Shown here piece by piece: positions 1-5,756 of a stretch of 8,046 bases of DNA. Position numbers and translations under genes: made by a program. The notes under the pieces are model-generated. The model made no database searches and was not told where the DNA came from. It saw only the letters and a program-made list of their open reading frames with translations. Location: positions 1 through 8,046 of the forward strand of contig NZJA01000019.1 in the NCBI GenBank assembly GCA_002691835.1. The letters are read 5' to 3'. Numbering within the stretch: position 1 is the stretch's first letter; every line of letters starts with the position of its first letter. The stretch is from Planctomycetota bacterium. Lineage in GTDB: Bacteria > Planctomycetota > UBA8108 > UBA1146.

Positions 1-398
1 ACGACGGGTAATGTCGCAGTATCTCCTAGTGCTACATAAGTATCCCGACGACGAAGAATGTGCTGTTCAATGAAATCTAAACTCGGGCCTGGTATGCCCG
101 TGTGCAGCTCAAAATCAGAATCTAAGACATCGCTCGTAGGGACTTGGGCTTGGTCGGCATAAGCGACAACCTGGTCTCCTTGATAGAGCAAAGTCACACG
201 ACAGTTTTCCGAAAGCATGGGACGGCTATTCGATTCTCCCCGATTTTTGGGAAGGTACGACCTTAGGGTCCCCTCTGGCATTTTGAATTTCGTGGCCAAC
301 ATGAAGAAGATCAACAGAAGAAATACGACGTCGATCATCGGTGTCATATCAGCCTCAGCCTTGTTGCCGTCGGGGTCAACTACCTTGCGTCTTGCCAT
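1..398 (-). CDS. ExbD/TolR-type biopolymer transporter subunit, second paralogue (3' end outside window)
   Basis: Stator subunit of a proton-driven inner-membrane motor; it should pair with the ExbB-type channel upstream. The reading frame starts at ATG 398 and stays open to the left edge, giving 132 codons with no stop, so the C-terminus is missing. Residues 1-17 are a short cytoplasmic tail. Residues 18-37 hold the family signature MTPMIDVVFLLLIFF, with the proton-carrying Asp at residue 23. A single transmembrane helix follows, then a periplasmic domain from about residue 40. The start is secured by a strong Shine-Dalgarno just upstream. The gene lies 59 bases after the first ExbD. The two paralogues share only the signature helix region: this one lacks the poly-lysine tail and its periplasmic part (residues 41-132) reads quite differently. 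Family assignment is secure; the specific partner or cargo is unknown. Confidence 0.93.
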   Translation of the reverse strand, partial: MARRKVVDPDGNKAEADMTPMIDVVFLLLIFFMLATKFKMPEGTLRSYLPKNRGESNSRPMLSENCRVTLLYQGDQVVAYADQAQVPTSDVLDSDFELHTGIPGPSLDFIEQHILRRRDTYVALGDTATLPV

Positions 399-400
399 GA

Positions 401-410
401 TTCCTCCTTT
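401..410 (-). promoter_or_regulatory. Strong ribosome binding site of the second ExbD gene
   Basis: On the minus strand this reads AAAGGAGGAA, ending two bases before the ATG at 398, with the GGAGG core 4 bases from the start. It is the strongest Shine-Dalgarno in the window and fixes the start of a gene whose 3' end is missing. The rest of the 59-base gap (399-457) shows no convincing promoter or terminator, so this gene is probably read on the same transcript. Confidence 0.75.
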
Positions 411-457
411 CCTCTTCCCATCCGAACTTGCCGGACAAATCTATGAACACGGATCGA

Positions 458-967
458 TTACTCCGGGTTGTATGGGTCCTCAAGTCGTTCTCCGATTGCC
501 GCACAGCGAACCTTGTAGATCCGCGCTTTCGAACAGGCACCGAAGATCTTGTGAATATTTCCGCTTTCAGCTCCCTGATCACACCGAATCGTCACTTCAA
601 TACGAGACAACCGTGCTCGCGGATCCGGATTTGCCGGATTATCTTCATAGAGACCGTAAGCTTCTGCTTCCTGTCTCAACGCGAGTGTCAATTGCTCTGT
701 CGTCATTGCGGGGCCATTCATCAACTGAATGACTTCCTTCCCCTCTGAATCAAAGGAGACATTGACGAAAAGAATCCGACTTCCAGGCTGGGGTTCTTCA
801 ACTGTCGCTTCCGATGCGACAGGGAGAATCACCTCAGCCTGTTGCACCGTGAGCTCGGTGACCACCATAAAGAAAACGATGAGCAGGAAAACGATATCGA
901 TCATGGGCGTCATGTCCATGTCGACTCCTTTTCGTGCGATCACGATTTTCTTCTTTTTCTTGGCCAT
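458..967 (-). CDS. ExbD/TolR-type biopolymer transporter subunit, first paralogue
   Basis: Stator/plug subunit of an ExbB-ExbD-type proton motor, 169 residues. That is somewhat longer than the usual ~140 for ExbD. Residues 1-13 are a very basic cytoplasmic tail (five consecutive lysines at 3-7). The signature MTPMIDIVFLLIVFF follows at 19-33, with the conserved Asp at 24 in the single membrane helix (about 22-38). The periplasmic domain begins near QAEVILPVA (43-51), the usual beta-strand after the helix. It ends in a region matching the typical 'vtI.cD...yg.i..i..a' pattern (123-150). A loop at about 103-120 (YGLYEDNPANPDPRAR) looks like an insertion and may explain the extra length. Cysteines sit at 129, 145 and 155, unusual for ExbD and possibly oxidisable in the periplasm. 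It starts 17 bases after the ExbB stop, with GGAG 5 bases before ATG. A housekeeping TolR is less likely because no tolA/tolB neighbours follow. Confidence 0.93.
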   Translation of the reverse strand: MAKKKKKIVIARKGVDMDMTPMIDIVFLLIVFFMVVTELTVQQAEVILPVASEATVEEPQPGSRILFVNVSFDSEGKEVIQLMNGPAMTTEQLTLALRQEAEAYGLYEDNPANPDPRARLSRIEVTIRCDQGAESGNIHKIFGACSKARIYKVRCAAIGERLEDPYNPE

Positions 968-984
968 ACCTGCTCCGTCCAGCC

Positions 985-1749
985 CTAAGCTTCAGCAACA
1001 TCATCGAAACGGGACATCAGTTCGGAGGCGATGCTACTCACCTCTACTGAAGCTCCGTCAATGATCGTTTTAAGAATGAAGTAGGAAATCGTCATTGGAA
1101 TCGCCACGATCAATCCCATCATGGTCGTCATCAATGCTTCCGAAATTCCCCCAGCGAGATCTTTTGGCTTCGGTGAGGTTTTGCTGGTTGCGATCACGTT
1201 GAAGGCACCCACCATTCCCATCACCGTTCCAAGCAACCCCAGCATGGGCGAAATGGCTGCGATCAGTGAAATGTAGCTGATTTTACGATGTAAATCAGAA
1301 GACTCCATTTCACCGGCCTCTTCCATGGCTTCCTCGATGTCCTCGTAAGGACGATCAATCTTCGGAAGCCCGGCAGCCAATACGCTCGAAAGGAAACACG
1401 GCTGCTGTTCGCAGGCGTCCAGAGCCCCCTCGAAGTCATCGGTCTCAAATAGAGACTCCACATGATCCAGAAGGTCCGGTGGAACCAGAACGTCACGCCT
1501 GAGTTGCATTCCATGCATCAGGGTCAGCGCCATTCCCGCTCCAGAGAGAAGAATCAGAATCACACCCACTGTTCCGGCGGCCTTAATGTTATCAAGAACC
1601 GAAACCGTTTCCGCTGGAACTTCGCCATCGGATTGTGCGTAAGCAACAACACTGGTTCCAAGAACGAGCGTTACTGCAAAAATGGTCAAGAGAAGAACAC
1701 GGGTCAACGACGCGCCCCGAATCTTACTCATGAAACCTGTCAACATCAT
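985..1749 (-). CDS. MotA/TolQ/ExbB proton channel family protein with signal peptide
   Basis: Inner-membrane channel subunit that couples proton flow to work on periplasmic partners, together with the ExbD-type proteins that follow. From ATG 1749 it is 254 residues. Residues 1-39 form a signal-peptide-like start (hydrophobic core RVLLLTIFAVTLVLGTSVV, then AYA-Q near 37-39), which E. coli ExbB lacks. Membrane helix 1 is at about 58-79. A cytoplasmic domain at 80-155 holds LVPPDLL, two cysteines (113, 118) and an acidic helix. Helix 2 is at about 157-184 with the family motif SPMLGLLGTVMGMVGAF (167-183). Helix 3 is at about 203-228 (EALMTTMMGLIVAIPMTISYF). The frame could begin at TTG 1800 inside the preceding gene, but AGAGAGGAAAG ahead of ATG 1749 favours the shorter form. 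The signal-peptide form of ExbB is, as I recall, common in planctomycetes. Family call is secure; cargo is not known. Confidence 0.95.
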   Translation of the reverse strand: MMLTGFMSKIRGASLTRVLLLTIFAVTLVLGTSVVAYAQSDGEVPAETVSVLDNIKAAGTVGVILILLSGAGMALTLMHGMQLRRDVLVPPDLLDHVESLFETDDFEGALDACEQQPCFLSSVLAAGLPKIDRPYEDIEEAMEEAGEMESSDLHRKISYISLIAAISPMLGLLGTVMGMVGAFNVIATSKTSPKPKDLAGGISEALMTTMMGLIVAIPMTISYFILKTIIDGASVEVSSIASELMSRFDDVAEA

Positions 1750-1753
1750 TTTT

Positions 1754-1764
1754 CTTTCCTCTCT
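1754..1764 (-). promoter_or_regulatory. Ribosome binding site deciding the ExbB start
   Basis: The minus strand reads AGAGAGGAAAG here, with the GAGG core 8 bases before the ATG at 1749. It favours 1749 over the TTG at 1800, which would lie inside the end of the preceding gene, and over ATG 1731, which has no clear Shine-Dalgarno. The 38-base gap to the preceding stop holds nothing else recognisable. Confidence 0.65.
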
Positions 1765-1787
1765 CACCCTTGGTTCAGGTGATTCGA

Positions 1788-2870
1788 TTACTTGTTCCAA
1801 CGGGAGTCTGGTGCGACTTGTTTAAGTCTTTGTGTCAAATTTTCAGCACGTTCAGAATCGCCCTGTTTTTTTGCTAATTCCTTGGCACGGTAAAGAGCCT
1901 CAGCAAGGACTTCTCCACTTCCACTGGTAGCCATGACTGCAGCTCGCAGATAGCGAATCATCGCCCACTGTAACTCTGCAGAGTCTCCTCCAGCTTGCTC
2001 TTCAGTAGATCGTCCCCAAACCAACCAACCATGCGCAAGGGCGGCAGTGTTGGCCTGGATTTCTTTATTTCGCGATTCCAAAATCTGCTTGCGAACAGAA
2101 TCCGCAGCCTGAGTCCATTGCTTCTGACCCTGTTGAGCACTGGCATAGCCGATCCATGCTTGACAAATTTGATCAGTGGATGCATTAGAATCATTCGAGA
2201 CCGAAGAAAACTCTTCTCTGCACTGGACCCACTTTTCCTGGGCCAGCAAACTCTGGGCTTTACCAAGCCGTGCGCCCAGCACCCATCGACGTCCGAGATT
2301 ACCGGATGCCAGACTGGAGAGAGCACTCTCAGAATCAGAGTAATTCCCGGATTTTCGGTGGGCCTCGGAGAGAGCCATTCGAGCATGGGGAACATAGAAA
2401 TCTTTTTTACCTTCAAACTCACTGAGGTATGCCCCCAGAGCGGTAATCGACTCCTGGTACTTAGCGGGATCAGAATCACCCCAGCGCAATAGCGACAATC
2501 CGTGCATGTACATGGCACTCGATTTTTTAAGAGCGTCACCCATGCTCGTCGCCGCTTTGAAACTACTCGCAGCAGTTTCCCAATCACCATTTTCAAATGC
2601 CCCACGTCCGCGGGCCAAACTTGAGGACTCTCTGGAAAAGATCAGTCGAAGCACCTTGTCAGCATCCACCTTCTGGGCAGTGCTGACACCTGGAAGCTTG
2701 AACTGAACCTGTTCATAGCTCGCTCCGGTAATCGTCACATCGTCATAGTTCCTACCACCAGTGACAATGATTTGGTCAGCGAGAAGCTCAGTTCCTACCA
2801 TTGGGCTGAATCCCAGGAACATCAAAAGGAGCATTAAGTAGCGGTTCATCGCGGGTGTTCTTTCCATCAT
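1788..2870 (-). CDS. Secreted TPR protein with N-terminal small beta domain
   Basis: Predicted periplasmic protein of 360 residues, probably a protein-protein scaffold. Residues 1-31 hold a hydrophobic export signal (LMLLLMFLGF core, cleavage perhaps near LLA-DQ). Residues 32-80 form a compact beta domain (IIVTGGRNYDDVTITGASYE, then VDADKVLRLIFSRE). It follows the SH3-like pattern 'DxIxLkdGxxxegVxVxxxxyxxVxxx...IxxxxVxxI' that I recall ahead of TPRs in planctomycete proteins. TPR-like helices follow: 85-118 (ARGRGAFENGDWETAASSFKAA), about 160-188, 199-226, 236-262 and 322-353. Its ATG at 2870 overlaps the preceding TGA stop (2867-2869) as ATGA, so translation is likely coupled. ATG 2849 (MNRYLMLL) is an alternative start with a shorter signal peptide. 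The TTG at 2876 is less likely. It sits between the large TPR protein and the ExbB/ExbD motor, compatible with a link between motor and envelope, much as the TPR protein CpoB accompanies Tol-Pal. No enzymatic motif is visible. Confidence 0.87.
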   Translation of the reverse strand: MMERTPAMNRYLMLLLMFLGFSPMVGTELLADQIIVTGGRNYDDVTITGASYEQVQFKLPGVSTAQKVDADKVLRLIFSRESSSLARGRGAFENGDWETAASSFKAATSMGDALKKSSAMYMHGLSLLRWGDSDPAKYQESITALGAYLSEFEGKKDFYVPHARMALSEAHRKSGNYSDSESALSSLASGNLGRRWVLGARLGKAQSLLAQEKWVQCREEFSSVSNDSNASTDQICQAWIGYASAQQGQKQWTQAADSVRKQILESRNKEIQANTAALAHGWLVWGRSTEEQAGGDSAELQWAMIRYLRAAVMATSGSGEVLAEALYRAKELAKKQGDSERAENLTQRLKQVAPDSRWNK

Positions 2871-5716
2871 TTGCAATCCGACTCAAGTTGATCAAAACGA
2901 GACTGGAGATCACCGGGAGCAAACGCTTTGCCATCGCCGGCCATCAATCTCCTGCTACGAATCAACTGCACCACATCCTCACAACGACCCTGTGCCTTCA
3001 AGACTTCCATGTACTGGAGCCATGCAGACCAGTAATCACGCTCAAAAACCGGATTCGTTCCACCGGAAAACAACAGGGATTTTCGTCGCTGATCAAGAAT
3101 CGCAATCGCGGACTGAAGATCGTCGGACATAGAGGTCAACCTCTTAGCCGAACGATCAGACTGGTAGAGGCCCAGCTCAGCAGTCGCTTTCTGAATCAGC
3201 ACAAACGGGGCTTCGTTGTAGGAGCCTCCAAAAGTACTCTCCCCATAGTTCTCGATAATTGCATTCAGGCTGTCGAGAGCTTCCTGATTCTTTCCAGCAG
3301 CATTGGCCGCCTTGGCCAGGAAATAGGAAACCCCGATCACGAGGGACTCTTCCCCCGATTCCATCGCTTCCTCTTGTGCTTTCGAGAGCATCCCGGCAGC
3401 TTCAGCTGAGAATCCACCATCGATCAGAATCGAGGCCAGGCCGAGTCGAACTCCAGGGCCAGACTCGTCAAACCCTGATCCCGGTAGCTGAATCCAATCC
3501 AGAACCAGTTCCCCGGCACGCCTCTGGTCTTCCTTTTTTGAGGAAGCGGCATAGGCTTCGATCAGATAGTAAGTACCGGCGACAAGCGTACTACTCTCAG
3601 GCCAAACTTTCCGAAGCTCAGCAAGAACCTGCTCTGATTCCAGTGTCTTGCCATTGGCTGACAAGATTTCCAGCAAGAAGAGCAATGCTCCTTCACGGTA
3701 AACATTATTTCCACCGAGATCCTTCAGCACTGGCTGAAGATATTTGAGGGCCTCATCACTGTCTTTGCCACGGTCTCCCCAGTAAATCTTGGCGAGTTCA
3801 TAACGAAGAACAGATTCCCCACCGACGCTGCGAGCTTCGCGAGATTGCGTCAGCAACGGCAAGACTTCACCGAGAGCATCCTTGCGGGCTTGTTCAACTT
3901 CAGTACTGGCTCTAAACAGGCAGCGGGCTGCTCCGGCCCGGGCTCGGAAGAAAAACGGAACCGCCTGCTCTTCGTCGCCATCATTGTATGTCTTGGAAAC
4001 TCTTCTAAAGAGGTCGCGCGCTTTACGGTAGTCCCCTTCCAGCTCAGCTTCGACAGCCTGCTGAAGTTTCAGTTGCTCGCTTCCCAATCCTTTGGAATTG
4101 TCTGCAAACAACTTTTCTGCGGTGACCAATAGCTTGTCCCATGGACTTGGCTGGCCACTACCGGCAAAGTCCCCTGCGATGGCAAAGAAGTTTTGGGCAG
4201 CCATCGCCACCATTCTGGAATCCGGATAGTTCTCGGCTAACTCCTGATAAGCCAGCGCCGCTTCTGTTGAGCGGCCGAGAGCATCGCTGGATTCACCGAT
4301 CTCATAGAGAGCTTCGGCACGCCAGTTTGCGGAATCTGGACTGTCATCATTGGCGTACAAAGCCAACTTTGCAGTTTCAATCGATTTCGCTGGCAGTCCA
4401 CGGTCGCGGAAACCTAGCGCAGCACGAGCATAAAACTCCGCTGGAAGATCTCCGGCTCCCAATTCCTGAAGTCGGCTCAATCCACGATTGATGCCGGTGA
4501 CGACTTCACGTGCCTGGGCAGGATCTGTTGAATAAGCGTCGGGGGTGTCAAAGCGAGCGATCACCCCTTTGATGAGTTCAAACCCGAGTGCCCGATCTCC
4601 ACTGGCCAGACGGGTGACCCCTTCTTCCACATCCAATAGCGCCACCAGCGTTGATAGCTCTGGGTCTTCCGGCGTTTTACGGTAGGGAAAGTCTGCCTGT
4701 TCATCTTCGTAAAGGAAGTCGAGAAGGTCCAAGCCATCCTGAGGCTGACCCGATCGGTTGTAAGCACGCAACGATCCGGTCAATGCTTCCACTCGCATCT
4801 TGCGAATGAAATACACCACATCATCGTTGTAAGGAGGATCAGCACTCGGCTCAATATCCACCAAGAGCTCCAGAGCCCCGGCCGCCTCAGCCGCTTGGCC
4901 TGAAGAAGACAGAGCCTGACCGTAAATCAACTGAGCTTCGTATCTTCGCCCAAAGTTTTCGTAACGAGAATTCACGAATTCGTCTGCAAAGTTAGCAAGT
5001 GCCATAAACATGGCCTTTGCCGAATCTCCTCCATCGGGAAGCATTCCGGCATAAACCTTGTAAGCATTCAGTCGATTAAATTCCCAAAGATCGCGGATCC
5101 GGGTTTCCTCGGCCAGTTTGCCGGCGAGCTCATTTCTTTCAGAGTCACCCGCACTCGCCTGCCCGAGTTTCTGTATCTTGTCTTCCGTCCTGGAAACTTC
5201 GTCATTCAGCCTGCGGATATTCTCAGAAAGGACATTCTCAATCTCATCATTCCAGATTCGATCCCTCTGATCCATCGCCTGCTGGCGCTGGGAAGGACTC
5301 GTCGCGAAGACCATTTCGGTATTGGCATCAGAGAGTCGCAACAACGAAGCAAGAACCGATTCGAGCTGGGCACCCTTTGACCTGGGATGATTGGGATACT
5401 TTTTAGCGAGGCTTTGAATCTCAGCTTCATACCCATCGACATCGCCTTCGATGCGTAAGGCATCGGCAAGAGCAAACTCAAGAGTGGCGCGGCCGCCAGA
5501 ATCGGCAGTCTTGATCCGGGACTCGATCCACACCCTCGCCAAATCGGGAGAAGCATAGGTCCCCAAGAGCTCTCCGACGAACACTGTTTCCTCACTCGAC
5601 AGTGCTCCTCTTCCCAATGACTGGGCATGCGCTGACACCGGTGCCAAAAGCACCGCTGCCAGAGCCAGACCAGAGACGCAAGACGTCCATTTGGAAAAGG
5701 GCGATCCGTGGAACAT
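2867..5716 (-). CDS. Large secreted TPR/alpha-solenoid repeat protein
   Basis: Predicted periplasmic or outer-membrane-associated scaffold of 949 residues with no catalytic motif seen. Residues 1-32 are a clear signal peptide (basic start, LALAAVLLAPVSAHA, cleavage near AHA-QS at 31-33). It has no lipobox, so it is not an evident lipoprotein. Most of the rest is helical repeats. An early pair spans about 75-125 (LRIEGDVDGYEAEIQSLAKKYP). A charged coiled-coil-like stretch lies at about 150-212 (Gln/Glu/Arg-rich). The best TPR units are near 462-500 (ALYEIGESSDALGRSTEAAL, then YPDS) and 548-580 (AELEGDYRKARDLFRRVSKT). More degenerate units run to about 880, and the chain ends in a helix finishing LESDCK. 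The start has AGAAGG 5 bases upstream and lies 40 bases after the secretin stop. Its stop overlaps the next gene's ATG. Co-transcription suggests it bridges the secretin and the ExbB/ExbD motor; that role is inference. The specific family is not recognised. Confidence 0.88.
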   Translation of the reverse strand: MFHGSPFSKWTSCVSGLALAAVLLAPVSAHAQSLGRGALSSEETVFVGELLGTYASPDLARVWIESRIKTADSGGRATLEFALADALRIEGDVDGYEAEIQSLAKKYPNHPRSKGAQLESVLASLLRLSDANTEMVFATSPSQRQQAMDQRDRIWNDEIENVLSENIRRLNDEVSRTEDKIQKLGQASAGDSERNELAGKLAEETRIRDLWEFNRLNAYKVYAGMLPDGGDSAKAMFMALANFADEFVNSRYENFGRRYEAQLIYGQALSSSGQAAEAAGALELLVDIEPSADPPYNDDVVYFIRKMRVEALTGSLRAYNRSGQPQDGLDLLDFLYEDEQADFPYRKTPEDPELSTLVALLDVEEGVTRLASGDRALGFELIKGVIARFDTPDAYSTDPAQAREVVTGINRGLSRLQELGAGDLPAEFYARAALGFRDRGLPAKSIETAKLALYANDDSPDSANWRAEALYEIGESSDALGRSTEAALAYQELAENYPDSRMVAMAAQNFFAIAGDFAGSGQPSPWDKLLVTAEKLFADNSKGLGSEQLKLQQAVEAELEGDYRKARDLFRRVSKTYNDGDEEQAVPFFFRARAGAARCLFRASTEVEQARKDALGEVLPLLTQSREARSVGGESVLRYELAKIYWGDRGKDSDEALKYLQPVLKDLGGNNVYREGALLFLLEILSANGKTLESEQVLAELRKVWPESSTLVAGTYYLIEAYAASSKKEDQRRAGELVLDWIQLPGSGFDESGPGVRLGLASILIDGGFSAEAAGMLSKAQEEAMESGEESLVIGVSYFLAKAANAAGKNQEALDSLNAIIENYGESTFGGSYNEAPFVLIQKATAELGLYQSDRSAKRLTSMSDDLQSAIAILDQRRKSLLFSGGTNPVFERDYWSAWLQYMEVLKAQGRCEDVVQLIRSRRLMAGDGKAFAPGDLQSRFDQLESDCK

Positions 5717-5721
5717 GGAAA

Positions 5722-5727
5722 CCTTCT
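5722..5727 (-). promoter_or_regulatory. Ribosome binding site of the large TPR protein
   Basis: The minus strand reads AGAAGG, 5 bases before ATG 5716, supporting this start. The whole 40-base gap between the secretin stop and this gene (5717-5756) has no hairpin-plus-T-run terminator, so the two genes are probably on one transcript. Confidence 0.55.
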
Positions 5728-5756
5728 ACCCGACTTTCGTCAGGAGAGCTGATCGA

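Noticed and set aside
421..435. Possible hairpin TCCG-7-CGGA in the gap between the two ExbD genes
   Set aside because: Only a 4-base stem with no T-run, so it is neither a credible terminator nor a regulatory structure.
217..732. Plus-strand open frame of 171 codons across the two ExbD genes
   Set aside because: It runs antisense over two clear ExbD genes, begins inside one and ends inside the other, and its translation is low in hydrophobic pattern and rich in Arg/Ser/His typical of a shadow frame.
985..1749. Flagellar MotA or housekeeping TolQ
   Set aside because: MotA has four helices and a large cytoplasmic loop and pairs with MotB, which has an OmpA domain. Here the topology is ExbB/TolQ-like and the partners are short ExbD-type proteins; no TolA, TolB or Pal gene follows inside the window.
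1750..1800. Longer ExbB form starting at TTG 1800
   Set aside because: It would add 17 charged residues before the signal peptide and overlap the preceding stop, while ATG 1749 has a well-placed Shine-Dalgarno.
1958..2605. Minus-strand open frame of 215 codons inside the 360-residue TPR gene
   Set aside because: It is a same-strand shifted frame within a gene with good signal peptide and TPR pattern. Its product is Arg/Ser/Cys/Trp-rich and domain-free.
2867..5716. BamD/CpoB or lipoprotein-type assignment for the large TPR protein
   Set aside because: It is several times longer than those families and has no lipobox; only the general TPR/solenoid nature can be supported.
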